NCBI GenBank assembly: GCA_937991535.1
Contig: CALKHN010000048.1
Location: 1-64,000 of the forward strand
Source of the DNA: an uncultured Sphingobacteriales bacterium
GTDB taxonomy: Bacteria > Bacteroidota > Bacteroidia > Chitinophagales > Chitinophagaceae
DNA length: 64,000 nt
Direction: 5' to 3'
The position numbers and the translations under genes are program-made. The first letter of the stretch is position 1, and each line of letters starts with the position of its first letter. Below, one piece after another: positions 16,711 to 26,505 of this stretch. The notes below the pieces were generated by a model that did no database searches, was not told the DNA's origin, and saw only the letters and a list, made by a program, of their open reading frames with translations.

Positions 16711-18309
16711 TTAATTAACCGTAATAAGCAGCGGTTTAAAAAGTGTTTTCTTAAGCTTTGCCCTGCCAATAAATTGTTTGCCATTGATTTTAGTGAACTC
16801 GGAAGGGAAGATCATAATATCTTCTTCCCTCGTGTTAAATACCAGTTCTTTGGATATATTTCCGTTATGATCCACCTTGCTTACAAATACTTGCCCACCC
16901 AGTCCGTCAACATGTTTGGCCGGCGTGTCGTCTTCAGCAAGGCGGAGGTTCTTTAAATTGTCGAGGTATAAAAAATAGTATCCTGTAGCGTCGCTGATCA
17001 GTTTAAAACCCATTGTTCCCCTGCCCCTGCTCCCTTCCTGGCGTTTGGGGATTTTTTTTATCCATTGAAAGTTGCCGGAGGCGTCTATTTTAGTTGCCAG
17101 TATATCATCATAGTGATAGGTAGTATAATAGGTAAACCTGCCATTGCCATCCATTCTCGATTTTTGCAGAATATAGTATTCCTCACAAGCCAGAAACACA
17201 CTGCCATCCTTTTCAACCGCTACATCTCTTACCCTTAAGTTTGGGATTTCATAGTCGTCGTTTTTCTCCATTTTTCTGCGTTTCCGGGCCGATTCAAATT
17301 TTTCCAGTTCCGATACGGGAAATTTATAATGACCTTTCAGGTAGCCATCCACTTTTCCTTCCGTATTTAGTATACCCAGGAAGATGCCTTCCGTTCCTTT
17401 GTTTTTGGCATTTTTGCTGTATGTGCATGCAATGATCATGTCGTGCAGTGTATTTTCAATGAGCGTTGATTCGCGGATAAAATACGTGTCAACAGAAACA
17501 ACTGCATGTATAACCTGCTCATTATCTTTAGTGAACTTAAATACTTCTAAGTGATAGGCTGGATCGCCTGTAGCTTTATCTGTTTCCTTTCTTGCATCGG
17601 AGTCATATACTTTAGCCAACAGGTACGCGTTCCCCTCTGAATCAATGGAAAAGTCTGCATTGTCCATTCTGGCTTCTGTATAAGGCATGGTGAATTCGCT
17701 CCCCCATATTTTATGGAGTGTTTCATCAAAAACATGGATGCCTATTTTATCAAAGCTGTTTTTATCTTTTTTTGATTCAGGTGCAATCCTGTAGCTTACC
17801 AGTAATTTAGTATGATCGGCATTAAAGTGGAAATCGAATTTATTTACTTTCTTATACTTATATAATCCGGTCATCACAGGATCCCCGGCCAATTTGGGCG
17901 CTTCAATTATTTTCTGATTGAGATCGCTTAACCTGCCGTTTTTTACGTCTATGGAGGTAGCGTACAGTATTTCTTTTTGAGCATTCTTATCCCAGTCGCT
18001 TCTCAGCCAAAAATAATTGTTGTTAAAATCTACCACCATTTCACTGTTCATATTTTTAGTAGCATCAGATAACTCAATTACCTTTTCCCCGGTTTGTGCC
18101 AGATTTTTGGGATTGAACCGGGAAATATAAAGCGCTTCTTTTTTTAAAGAGAGGTTTATAATCCCGTCCTGGTCGTTTCCGAAAAAAGAAAGGTCTTCTG
18201 CTTTTTTAGGCAATCCGTATTCAGTGCCTGTTTTGAACTGAAATTTTTTACTTTGTCCGAAAACAATAGTGGCTGACGTACAGGCGATGATGAGAAGTAT
18301 TTCTTTCAT
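16711..18309 (-). CDS. Secreted protein of unknown function, likely beta-propeller
   Basis: A 532-residue protein with an N-terminal signal peptide (MKEILLIIACTSATIVFGQ) and no further membrane segments. The body shows recurring beta-rich blocks of the type 'value of variable, then D-x-x-G-N-x-Y/F' (SIDSEGNAYLLAKVYD, EKDGSVFLACEEYY, DASGNFQWIKKI, DHNGNISKELVF), a pattern expected of propeller-like repeats. I recognise no catalytic motif. A terminator-like hairpin lies upstream, isolating it from the lipoprotein gene. Confidence 0.7.
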   Translation of the reverse strand: MKEILLIIACTSATIVFGQSKKFQFKTGTEYGLPKKAEDLSFFGNDQDGIINLSLKKEALYISRFNPKNLAQTGEKVIELSDATKNMNSEMVVDFNNNYFWLRSDWDKNAQKEILYATSIDVKNGRLSDLNQKIIEAPKLAGDPVMTGLYKYKKVNKFDFHFNADHTKLLVSYRIAPESKKDKNSFDKIGIHVFDETLHKIWGSEFTMPYTEARMDNADFSIDSEGNAYLLAKVYDSDARKETDKATGDPAYHLEVFKFTKDNEQVIHAVVSVDTYFIRESTLIENTLHDMIIACTYSKNAKNKGTEGIFLGILNTEGKVDGYLKGHYKFPVSELEKFESARKRRKMEKNDDYEIPNLRVRDVAVEKDGSVFLACEEYYILQKSRMDGNGRFTYYTTYHYDDILATKIDASGNFQWIKKIPKRQEGSRGRGTMGFKLISDATGYYFLYLDNLKNLRLAEDDTPAKHVDGLGGQVFVSKVDHNGNISKELVFNTREEDIMIFPSEFTKINGKQFIGRAKLKKTLFKPLLITVN

Positions 18310-18424
18310 AATAAAGATAAGGGTTGTTCAAATTGTGGAATATGCAATGCCCATAGGGCCATTAAATGAGGTAGCCCGCTTGTTTCAACGCAGCATTAAG
18401 GCTGTTATTATATTTTAGCAATAA

Positions 18425-18470
18425 TTAAAAATGAACGGCGAACCTGAACTGACTGCAGTTTGGTTCGCCG
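18425..18470 (-). terminator. Hairpin terminator downstream of the lipoprotein gene
   Basis: CGGCGAACC (18436-18444) pairs perfectly with GGTTCGCCG (18462-18470). On the minus strand the stem is followed by TTCATTTTTAATT. It lies about 60 nt after the stop of the 18531-19052 gene and before the 18309 gene. Confidence 0.7.
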
Positions 18471-18530
18471 CGCATCATGCTGAGTTAAAATTACATTTTC
18501 CGGCAGACGGATAGCATGTAATGACGAAAA

Positions 18531-19052
18531 TCAATTTTTAACGGAGTCAATCAATTCTTTGGCTTTTTTTCCTGCCTTGTCTGCTCCATCTTTAACGGCT
18601 TTACCTGCGTCCTCTACGCCTTCTTTCACCGCTTCCCCCGCGTTCCTAACACCTTCTTTGGTGGCGTTCCATGCATCGGAAATGGCCTTGCCTGCTTTGT
18701 CAAAAAAGCGACCGGTTTTTTTTACAGCATCTCCTTCTTTAAGCGTAATGGTTTTGCCGTCTTTATTCCTGGCATCTCCTTTTACAGTAATTAAGGTGCC
18801 GTCATCCAGCGTTATGTCTTTTTCAGCCTCCACCCAGGTTCCGTTTTCATAAACAAGCAATTTTTCATTCTGCCACTTCACATCCCCTTCTTCGGGCTGG
18901 TATGTTGCAGCAGCGCCCATATCTACATGCGTATTATCGGCTGGTGGCGCTTGCAGTGTAGCCGTATCATCACTCATTGTTCCATCGCTGGATGAGTTAT
19001 TACACCCAATAACTGCAACTGCAAACGCAGCGAAAAAAAATATCTTTTTCAT
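18531..19052 (-). CDS. Lipoprotein with DUF6799-like region and amphipathic 11-mer tail
   Basis: A 173-residue protein with a lipoprotein signal ending in AVIGC (Cys17). The middle (about 55-115) has paired 'L-x-DG-T-x-I-T-V-x-G' and 'DGKTITLKEGDAVKKTG' segments resembling DUF6799. The C-terminus (about 120-173) is a regular amphipathic repeat rich in Ala, Gly, Lys and Asp (KEGVRNAGEAVKEGVEDAGK), like LEA or apolipoprotein helices. It probably sits on the outer or inner membrane as a stress-type surface protein. The function is not known. Confidence 0.7.
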   Translation of the reverse strand: MKKIFFFAAFAVAVIGCNNSSSDGTMSDDTATLQAPPADNTHVDMGAAATYQPEEGDVKWQNEKLLVYENGTWVEAEKDITLDDGTLITVKGDARNKDGKTITLKEGDAVKKTGRFFDKAGKAISDAWNATKEGVRNAGEAVKEGVEDAGKAVKDGADKAGKKAKELIDSVKN

Positions 19053-19399
19053 ATAAATTCTGTTTAATGATTAAGATCCGGTTTTTATGTTAATGGTTAT
19101 ACCAAAAAAGTGCCAGACATAAAATGAAATGAATTATCGTATTTCTTCATGCCTGTACAGTCATGTACCTGCATTGTTAATTAACAAGCTATTCATTCGT
19201 GGAAAAAATGCCCCGGGAAGCGAGACTTGAAAATTCGTGATCGTCGGGGAGGAGGTAAAAAAAGAGCATCGGACAAGCGCTATATGAAATTCATCCGGCT
19301 AACCTGCTATGATCTGCAGGGGTGGATGGCAGTAAACTAAAAATTAACCGCAAGGTAACTAAGAAAAAATACGGGGCACTACTCACCATTTCCCATTCA
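19053..19399. other. Gap without recognised gene
   Basis: About 350 nt between the lipoprotein gene and the end of the suf operon. Open frames here are short and unremarkable. I see no convincing promoter, repeat or RNA structure. Confidence 0.4.
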
Positions 19400-19699
19400 C
19401 TACAAAAATCCCAGTTCCAGCTTTGCCTCTTCTGTCATCATTTCCCTGTTCCAGGGAGGATCAAAAGTAAGGTGCACATATACATCCGTAACACCTTCAA
19501 TGGCTTCTGTTTTTTGCTGTACTTCCGCCACAATATCGCTCGCAACGGGGCAGCCGGGTGCAGTAAGCGTCATAATGATTTTAACTTTGCCATCGTCATC
19601 AGCTTCCAGCTTATATACCAGTCCCAGATCCATAATGTTTACCGGGATCTCGGGATCGTACACCGTTCTTAAAACCTCTTCTATTTTATCGTAAAGCAT
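19400..19699 (-). CDS. DUF59 / MIP18-family Fe-S assembly protein (SufT-like)
   Basis: A 99-residue single-domain DUF59 protein at the end of the suf operon. It has the family's DPEIPVNIMDLGLVY opening and the conserved cysteine in TLTAPGCPVA, then HLTFDPPWNREMM. Relatives (SufT, PaaD, MIP18) help deliver or mature Fe-S clusters on target proteins. It follows sufE by about 100 nt that contain repeat words (GGTTTGTAGTTTATGG and a CAGGGTACAGG word), so it may be only partly co-transcribed. Confidence 0.88.
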   Translation of the reverse strand: MLYDKIEEVLRTVYDPEIPVNIMDLGLVYKLEADDDGKVKIIMTLTAPGCPVASDIVAEVQQKTEAIEGVTDVYVHLTFDPPWNREMMTEEAKLELGFL

Positions 19700-19802
19700 G
19701 ATATATGGATTTATGGTTTGTAGTTTATGGTTTATGCCCTATTCATATTACAGGCTGCAGGGTACAGGTTGGAGGATGTATTCAATTTTCAAATTTTCAA
19801 AT

Positions 19803-20228
19803 TCATCTCATTTCCAAATTCCTAAACGCCACCCCATACATTTTCATCTGCTTCAGCATAGACAGCAGCCCGTTGGAACGGGTAAGCGACAGGTGATTTT
19901 TTAAACCAATGGCATCTACAAAATATATTGCAGCCCCAGCAATGTCATTAGGCGATTGGCCCGACAATACCCGCACCACCATACTCACCAAACCTTTGGT
20001 GATCACCGCGTCGCTGTCGGCGGTAAAATATATCTTTCCTTCTTTGTGTTCAGCATGCAGCCATACTTTGCTCTGGCAACCCCTGATCAGATTTTCTTCT
20101 TTCTTATACTGTTCATCAATCAATGGCAGATCTTTACCCAATTGAATGATGTATTCATACTTCTCCGTCCAGTCGGTAAAGAAACTGAATTCTTCTATGA
20201 TCGTATCCTGTTGTTCTTTTATAGTCAT
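19803..20228 (-). CDS. sufE: SufE sulfur acceptor
   Basis: Accepts persulfide sulfur from SufS and passes it on to the SufBCD scaffold. The 141-residue chain from ATG 20228 (MTIKEQQDTI) matches SufE length and shows the active-site cysteine in IRGCQSKVWL and the SufE signature VRVLSGQSPNDI. The frame is open upstream to 20327, but those extra residues overlap the end of sufS and look non-conserved, so I take the internal start, leaving a gap of about 70 nt after sufS. Confidence 0.92.
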   Translation of the reverse strand: MTIKEQQDTIIEEFSFFTDWTEKYEYIIQLGKDLPLIDEQYKKEENLIRGCQSKVWLHAEHKEGKIYFTADSDAVITKGLVSMVVRVLSGQSPNDIAGAAIYFVDAIGLKNHLSLTRSNGLLSMLKQMKMYGVAFRNLEMR

Positions 20229-20298
20229 TGTACATTTACTCCTTACTGCGAAGTTCCGGACTTTCAGGCGATTTCTTGCAGAGAGAAAAAGATAGTGG

Positions 20299-21546
20299 TT
20301 ATTCCAGCATGCGTTTGGCCTTTTCAATTCCTTTCACCAGTTCATCCACCTCAGCCTTTGTATTGTAAAATGCAAAGGAAGCTCTTACGGTTCCTGGAAT
20401 ATGAAAGAAATCCATGAGCGGTTGCGTACAGTGGTGTCCTGTTCTTACCGCAATGGATTGCTTGTCTAATATTTCACCCAGATCATAGGGGTGAATATTA
20501 CCAATCAAAAAAGAAATGGCGCCGGAACGGTGTTGGGCATCTCCAATAAAGCGCAGGGAAGGTATAGCGGAAAGCCGCCCGTAAGCATAAGCGACTACTT
20601 CTTCTTCGGCCTGCTGAATGGCAGCAACACCAATATGCTGGATATAATCTATTGCAGCCCCCAATGCAATGCCGCCCGAAATATCGGGTGTGCCCGCTTC
20701 GAATTTAAAAGGAAGTTCGTTATAGGTGGTTTTGGCGAAAGTTACATTTTTGATCATATCACCACCACCTTCATAGGGGGGCATTTCATTCAGCCATTTT
20801 TCTTTTCCGTATAAAACACCTACCCCCGTTGGTCCATAAATTTTATGTCCCGAAAAAGCCAGGAAGTCAGCATCCAATTGCTGAATATCTATTGGGATAT
20901 GCTGTATAGCCTGCGCCGCGTCTATAAGCACGGGTATGTTTAGCGCCTGCGCTTTCTGTATAATTTCACGTATGGGATTTACCGTTCCCAAACTGTTGGA
21001 AACATAGGTAATCGCTGCTATCTTTACTTTTTTTGTCAGCAGTTCATCAAAAGCATCCATTTTCAATTCGCCCTGCTCATTGATGGGGATCACTTTTAAA
21101 ACAGCCCCTTTTTCTTCACAGATCAATTGCCAGGGAACAATATTGGAATGATGCTCCATAGCGGAGATCAGCACTTCATCTCCTTCTTTCAAATATTTTC
21201 TTCCAAAAGAGGATGCAACCAGGTTAATGCCGTTGGTAGTGCCTTTGGTAAAAATAATTTCGTGATCAAAACGGGCATTGATATAAGCCGCTATTTTTTT
21301 CCGCGCTTCTTCATATGCTTCCGTAGCCTGCTGGCTCAGGAAGTGAACACCGCGGTGTACATTGCTATTGTATTGAGTGTAATAATTTTCAAGCGATTGC
21401 AGAACAGCGCGGGGTTTTTGTGTGGTAGCCGCATTGTCTAAATAGATCAATGGCCTGCCGTAAACCTTTGTTTGCAGTATTGGAAAATCTTTCCTGATTT
21501 TTTCAATATCCAATGCACTGTCTGTTATCGGCTCGCTATTGGTCAT
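20299..21546 (-). CDS. sufS: Cysteine desulfurase SufS
   Basis: PLP-dependent enzyme that removes sulfur from cysteine for Fe-S cluster building. It has 415 residues. The PLP lysine is in AFSGHKIYGPTGVGVLYG and the persulfide cysteine in RTGHHCTQPLMDF. The N-terminal YLDNAATTQKP motif is typical of group II (SufS) enzymes. The start overlaps the end of sufD by 11 nt. Confidence 0.95.
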   Translation of the reverse strand: MTNSEPITDSALDIEKIRKDFPILQTKVYGRPLIYLDNAATTQKPRAVLQSLENYYTQYNSNVHRGVHFLSQQATEAYEEARKKIAAYINARFDHEIIFTKGTTNGINLVASSFGRKYLKEGDEVLISAMEHHSNIVPWQLICEEKGAVLKVIPINEQGELKMDAFDELLTKKVKIAAITYVSNSLGTVNPIREIIQKAQALNIPVLIDAAQAIQHIPIDIQQLDADFLAFSGHKIYGPTGVGVLYGKEKWLNEMPPYEGGGDMIKNVTFAKTTYNELPFKFEAGTPDISGGIALGAAIDYIQHIGVAAIQQAEEEVVAYAYGRLSAIPSLRFIGDAQHRSGAISFLIGNIHPYDLGEILDKQSIAVRTGHHCTQPLMDFFHIPGTVRASFAFYNTKAEVDELVKGIEKAKRMLE

Positions 21547-22831
21547 ACGCTTCCGCCATTTTACGGGTGATCAGTTTTTCGATATATTCTCTTACGGCAG
21601 GGATCTGGATTTTATTGGTAACATCAAAGGAGAATGCCTTCACCAGTAAATTTCTTGCGGCTGTTTCGCCAATGCCCCTCGACTGCAAATAAAACAATGC
21701 TTCTTTGTTGAGGCTGCCCACAGTAGAGCCATGGCTGCATTTTACATCATCAGCAAAAATTTCTAACTGCGGTTTTGAATCCACCACGGCTTTATTGCTG
21801 AGCAGTATATTATTATTTTGCTGAAAAGCATTGGTTTTCTGGGCATCCTGGTGAACATAAATTCTGCCGCTGAAAACCGCCCTCGCATTGTCTAATAATA
21901 CACCTTTATACAATTCATTGCTGAGGCAGTTGGGGAACATATGATTCACCACCGTGTGATTGTCTGTTAACTGGTTGCCACCGGCGAGATACAATCCATA
22001 CAAATGACTTTCTGTATTGGTACCATTCAGATCAAGATGAAGATTGTTGCGCACAAATGCGGCATCGGGCAGGCTATAGGTGTAATTATTAAACAGGCTG
22101 TTGTTTTGCTGAACAACCTGGTTAAAATTAACAAGATGGGTATTGGATGGGGCAATTTGCAGGTTGTAATGATCTACCTGTGCGTTTTCCGCAACACAGC
22201 ATTCCGTTACATTGTTGATAAATAAAGGCTTATTGCCGATCACTACTACCGATTCAACGATCTGGATCTTGCTGCTCTTATGGGCTATGATCAAAATCCT
22301 TGGCTGAATAAAAACCGCTTCTTCCGCATTGTATACATGTGTGATATGGATAGGCTTGTCGCAAATAATGTTTTTATCTGCTTCTATCACTATACCATTT
22401 TCAAATAAGGCTGTATTTAATGCCGCGAAGGGATATTTTTCTGTATTAATGTACCTGCCAAAATAAGACTGAAGGTTTTCGTTTTTCAATGCGGTGCGGA
22501 GAGGCGAAATCTTTACGCCCCTGATCGCCACATCTTCGTTCAGCATGCCATTCTTTAAAACCACTTCGTATGCATCCAGCAAAGGGATATGCGCCGGGTT
22601 GTGCAGCCCATGTAAGGAGGCAGCTCCAGGCTGAAGGTGAAAATCTTCCTTTAAAAAAGGAGATACATTGGTAAAGCGCCAGTCTTCAAGTCTCGTTGAA
22701 GGAAAACCCTTACCGGAAAATGCTTCAAACGCGGTTTCACGCAAATCCTTTAACCAATCATTATCCTGCGTTATTTCTCTTTCCCTGTATAAATTAATAA
22801 ACTGGTCGTATAGTGATGTAGTTGTAATCAT
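21536..22831 (-). CDS. sufD: Fe-S assembly scaffold protein SufD
   Basis: A 431-residue beta-helix partner of SufB and SufC in the SufBC2D scaffold. Visible features are the C-terminal SufB/SufD core with DDVKCSHGSTVGSLNKEALFYL and the typical ending LVKAFSFDV. It lies between sufC (19-nt gap) and sufS (11-nt overlap). Confidence 0.93.
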   Translation of the reverse strand: MITTTSLYDQFINLYREREITQDNDWLKDLRETAFEAFSGKGFPSTRLEDWRFTNVSPFLKEDFHLQPGAASLHGLHNPAHIPLLDAYEVVLKNGMLNEDVAIRGVKISPLRTALKNENLQSYFGRYINTEKYPFAALNTALFENGIVIEADKNIICDKPIHITHVYNAEEAVFIQPRILIIAHKSSKIQIVESVVVIGNKPLFINNVTECCVAENAQVDHYNLQIAPSNTHLVNFNQVVQQNNSLFNNYTYSLPDAAFVRNNLHLDLNGTNTESHLYGLYLAGGNQLTDNHTVVNHMFPNCLSNELYKGVLLDNARAVFSGRIYVHQDAQKTNAFQQNNNILLSNKAVVDSKPQLEIFADDVKCSHGSTVGSLNKEALFYLQSRGIGETAARNLLVKAFSFDVTNKIQIPAVREYIEKLITRKMAEAYDQ

Positions 22832-22850
22832 TTCGAAATTGCGTTATTCA

Positions 22851-23612
22851 TCAAACCGATGCCGTGGTAACGGGTTCTTTAATCCAGTCGTAGCCTTTTT
22901 CTTCCAGTTCCAGCGCCAATTCTTTGGCGCCCGATTTAACAATTCTTCCGTCGTATAATACATGCACAAAATCCGGAACAATATACTCCAGTAAACGCTG
23001 GTAGTGCGTAATTACGATAAAAGCGTTCTTTTCGGAGCGGAGCTTATTTACGCCGTTGGACACAATGCGCAAAGCATCAATATCCAGCCCTGAGTCCGTT
23101 TCATCGAGAATAGACAATTTAGGATTGAGCATGGCCAACTGAAATATTTCATTCCGCTTTTTTTCACCACCCGAAAAGCCTTCATTTAAAGAACGATTCG
23201 TGAGCTTGGCATCAAATTCCACCAGCTTCTGTTTTTCCCTTGTTAAGCGGAGGAACTCCTTTGCTTCCAAAGGGGGTTCATTGTGATAGGCCCTTATTTC
23301 ATTTAAAGCGGTTCGTAAAAAGTTGATATTGGACACCCCGGGTATTTCAATCGGGTATTGAAAAGCGAGGAACAAACCCTCGCGGGCCCTGTTTTCCGGA
23401 GAAAATTCAAGCAGATCTTTGCCATCAAATAGTACTTCTCCACCTGTAACTTCAAAATTTTCTCTGCCGGTTAGCACCGAGGCAAGAGAACTTTTGCCTG
23501 AACCATTGGGTCCCATAATTGCATGAACCTCGCCCGCATTTACCTGTAGGTTAATCCCTTTTAAAATCTGTTTATCCTCAACCTTCGCCTGTAGATTTTT
23601 TATGCTTAACAT
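22851..23612 (-). CDS. sufC: Fe-S assembly ATPase SufC
   Basis: ABC-type ATPase that powers the SufBCD scaffold. It has 253 residues. Walker A is GPNGSGKSS, the signature is LNEGFSGGEKKRNEI, and Walker B ends with LSILDETDSGLDIDAL. The SufC-typical features separate it from transporter ATPases. It starts 123 nt after the sufB stop. Confidence 0.95.
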   Translation of the reverse strand: MLSIKNLQAKVEDKQILKGINLQVNAGEVHAIMGPNGSGKSSLASVLTGRENFEVTGGEVLFDGKDLLEFSPENRAREGLFLAFQYPIEIPGVSNINFLRTALNEIRAYHNEPPLEAKEFLRLTREKQKLVEFDAKLTNRSLNEGFSGGEKKRNEIFQLAMLNPKLSILDETDSGLDIDALRIVSNGVNKLRSEKNAFIVITHYQRLLEYIVPDFVHVLYDGRIVKSGAKELALELEEKGYDWIKEPVTTASV

Positions 23613-23735
23613 GATATATTGCTGTATTTCTTATTTTGTTTAATAATCTCCTTTGGAACCGAATTCGTTAATTAATTTATAATGAACTGAACATTCAATA
23701 TCTTTTACGCCTTACCACTCGCCACTTACCACTCA

Positions 23736-25184
23736 CTATCCCACGCTTCCTTCCAGCGTAATGGATAACAATTTCTGCGCTTCCACAGCAAATTCCATGG
23801 GTAGCTGGTTCAGCACTTCCTTGGCATAGCCGTTCACTATAAGCGCTACTGCCTTTTCAGTGTCTATTCCCCGCTGGTTAAGGTAAAATATCTGATCTTC
23901 ACCAATTTTTGAGGTGGTGGCTTCGTGCTCAATGGTGGCGGATTTGTTTTTTGATTCGATATAAGGGAAGGTATGAGCGCCGCAACGGTCTCCGATCAAT
24001 AAAGAATCGCATTGGGTAAAATTTCTTGCATTTTCCGCCTTACTGCCTACCTGCACCAGGCCCCGGTAGCTGTTCTGTCCCTCGCCTGCTGAAATGCCTT
24101 TAGAAATAATCCGGCTTTTGGTGCCTTTGCCAATATGATACATTTTAGTGCCTGTATCGGCAATCTGTTTGTTTTTAGTAACTGCAACCGAATAAAATTC
24201 ACCGCTTGAATAATCGCCCTGCAAAATTACACTGGGATATTTCCACGTGATAGCCGATCCCGTTTCTACCTGAGTCCACGATATTTTGGCATGAGCGCCT
24301 CTGCAAACGCCCCGTTTGGTTACAAAATTGTAGATACCGCCTTTTCCTTCCTTATCGCCGGGATACCAGTTTTGGACTGTACTGTATTTGATTTCCGCAT
24401 TTTCAAGCGCTACCAGTTCAACTACAGCCGCATGCATCTGGTTCTCGTCGCGTTTCGGCGCGGTGCAGCCTTCTAAGTAACTCACATAGCTCCCCTCATC
24501 GGCAATGATGAGCGTGCGTTCAAACTGCCCGGTATTTTCGGAGTTGATCCTGAAATAAGTAGACAATTCCATAGGGCAGCGAACGCCTTTGGGAATGTAT
24601 ACAAACGAACCGTCGGAAAAAACGGCTGCGTTCAAAGCGGCGTATATATTATCTGAATGGGGTACAACCGAGCCTAAATATTTTTGTATCAATTCGGGAT
24701 GTTCCTTAACCGCCTCGCTTATAGATGAAAAAATGATACCCTGCTCTTTTAAAGTTTCCTTAAAAGTAGTAGCTACAGAAACGCTGTCAAAAACAGCATC
24801 AACAGCCACACCAGCCAGTATTTTTTGTTCCGAAAGAGGGATACCCAATTTTTCAAATGTAGCAATCAGTTCAGGATCTACTTCATTCATATCCTTATAC
24901 TTTGCCCTGGATTTGGGAGCGGCATAGTAGGAAATATCCTGGAAATCTATTTTTGGCAGTTCAAAATTCTGCCAGTGGGGCTCGGGCTGTTTTAAAAATG
25001 ACTGGTAGGCTTTTAAACGCCAGTCAAGCAGCCATTGGGGCTCCTTTTTTTTTGTGGATATAAAATGTATGGTATCCTCATTCAATCCCCTTGGGGCTAT
25101 ATCCATCTCAATATCCGTTACAAAGCCAAATTCATATTCCTTGTCGCTGTATTCCTCTAATATGTCAGCACTATTATTAGCCAT
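23736..25184 (-). CDS. sufB: Fe-S assembly scaffold protein SufB
   Basis: Core scaffold on which Fe-S clusters form. From ATG 25184 (MANNSADILEEY) it has 482 residues, the usual SufB length. The frame is open upstream to 25277 but those residues are not SufB-like. Diagnostic stretches include GVRCPMELSTYFRINSENTG, EGCTAPKRDENQMHAAVVEL and RGVCRGAHAKISWTQVETGS. It follows sufA closely. Confidence 0.95.
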   Translation of the reverse strand: MANNSADILEEYSDKEYEFGFVTDIEMDIAPRGLNEDTIHFISTKKKEPQWLLDWRLKAYQSFLKQPEPHWQNFELPKIDFQDISYYAAPKSRAKYKDMNEVDPELIATFEKLGIPLSEQKILAGVAVDAVFDSVSVATTFKETLKEQGIIFSSISEAVKEHPELIQKYLGSVVPHSDNIYAALNAAVFSDGSFVYIPKGVRCPMELSTYFRINSENTGQFERTLIIADEGSYVSYLEGCTAPKRDENQMHAAVVELVALENAEIKYSTVQNWYPGDKEGKGGIYNFVTKRGVCRGAHAKISWTQVETGSAITWKYPSVILQGDYSSGEFYSVAVTKNKQIADTGTKMYHIGKGTKSRIISKGISAGEGQNSYRGLVQVGSKAENARNFTQCDSLLIGDRCGAHTFPYIESKNKSATIEHEATTSKIGEDQIFYLNQRGIDTEKAVALIVNGYAKEVLNQLPMEFAVEAQKLLSITLEGSVG

Positions 25185-25215
25185 AATTATAATGTATTGT
25201 CCCAAACTACCAAAA

Positions 25216-25542
25216 CTATACCGAAAAACTTTCCCCGCAGCTACAGGTTCTGCTGGCATTTGGATTTTTAAAAACAAGTCCCTTTCCGTTTAGTCCGCCT
25301 GAATAATCCAATTCGGTGCCATAGAGGTATAAAAGACTTTTCATATCAACAACTATCTTAATGCCTTTATCCTCATATAATTCATCACCGGCTTTTCTTT
25401 GGTTATCGAAATGCAGGTTGTACTCAAGTCCGGAGCATCCTCCACCTTTCACACCTACTCTTACAAAGGTTTCTTCTTCTCTCTTTTCTTCTGCCATCAA
25501 CCGATCCAGATAATTTTTAGCGGAAGCGGAAACAGTGATCAT
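25216..25542 (-). CDS. sufA: A-type Fe-S carrier (SufA/IscA/HesB family)
   Basis: A 108-residue Fe-S cluster carrier, first gene of the suf operon. The three conserved cysteines are present: one in VGVKGGGCSGLEY and the C-terminal pair in SRTCSCGESF. It probably receives clusters from SufBCD and passes them to apoproteins. No recognisable TAnnTTTG element lies directly upstream, and no RirA/IscR-type gene is nearby, so I cannot infer regulation. Confidence 0.93.
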   Translation of the reverse strand: MITVSASAKNYLDRLMAEEKREEETFVRVGVKGGGCSGLEYNLHFDNQRKAGDELYEDKGIKIVVDMKSLLYLYGTELDYSGGLNGKGLVFKNPNASRTCSCGESFSV

Positions 25543-25662
25543 AATAAATTTTTTATACTATTTGCGAAGTTACGATTTTTGCCGATAAGAATATTGTCGC
25601 AAAGCGGAAAACAAGGAAATATAGTGTAAAATGTATTATTATTGCGTCAGTAAATCATAAGC

Positions 25663-26505
25663 GTGAATGTTGCATACCAGATACAGGTGCCCATTGCGGA
25701 AATAGAGGATGCCGCTCAATGTAATTTATACGTTGAGGTAGGGGTAGATCATCTCCTTTTTGGCATTTTGGAAAATAATAAACATGAATTTATTGCATTA
25801 CAATATGTTAATCTCGACAAATACAATGCATTCAATCATTGTAAAGAGCTAATCTATCATAATGAATGGCTTGCGAGGTCGTACAATAGAGTAACTGTAG
25901 TATATTATTTCCCAGAAAGTATATTGGCGCCCGAACAAGTCTATGATGAAAGTTTGAATAAAGCCTCCATTGAACTGATTTATGGTGACCTGAATAAGGG
26001 CGAAATACTCACCGATAAGCTACCAGGCTGGAACCTGCGTAATATATACCGTGTACCTGTGGCGTTACATCAACTACTGGGCGCCCATTTTCCCAGGGGT
26101 CATTTTTACCACGCTTATACCGTAGTATTAAAAAGAAAAGAGCAGATCAGCAAAAAGACGGAAGGTGATGAAGCAACCCTGATCTTTTACCCTAATAAAC
26201 TTCTTTTTGCATTGTTCCGGAACGGTGAACTGCAAATAATGCAAACTTTTGAATATGAAACGGCAGAGGATGTAACCTGGCATTTACTGAATGCATGCCG
26301 GCAGTTTAACGCAGATTGTGAGCAGATCATACTTAGGGTATCGGGCCTTTTAGATGACCATTCATCTGTATATTCAGAGTTACAAAAGTATTTTCTGAAT
26401 ATTGAATTAGACGAGAGGCCTTCGGATTTTAAATACAATGAAGCGTTTAACGAATACCCCCTTCATTTTTTCACTTCCTTATTCAACACCGCTTTATGCG
26501 AATAA
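25663..26505 (+). CDS. DUF3822 family protein
   Basis: A 280-residue cytoplasmic protein starting at GTG. Its two halves (about 20-130 and 165-275) resemble the actin-like fold of the DUF3822 family, which is found in Bacteroidota almost always immediately upstream of rsmD. The end overlaps rsmD by 10 nt, so the two are translationally coupled. The function is unknown; the context suggests a role linked to ribosome or cell-wall housekeeping, which is only inference. Confidence 0.8.
   Translation: MNVAYQIQVPIAEIEDAAQCNLYVEVGVDHLLFGILENNKHEFIALQYVNLDKYNAFNHCKELIYHNEWLARSYNRVTVVYYFPESILAPEQVYDESLNKASIELIYGDLNKGEILTDKLPGWNLRNIYRVPVALHQLLGAHFPRGHFYHAYTVVLKRKEQISKKTEGDEATLIFYPNKLLFALFRNGELQIMQTFEYETAEDVTWHLLNACRQFNADCEQIILRVSGLLDDHSSVYSELQKYFLNIELDERPSDFKYNEAFNEYPLHFFTSLFNTALCE

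Noticed and set aside
25185..25277. Upstream-extended start of sufB
   Set aside because: The extra residues lie in the gap before sufB and do not resemble SufB; the MANNSADILEEY start fits the family.
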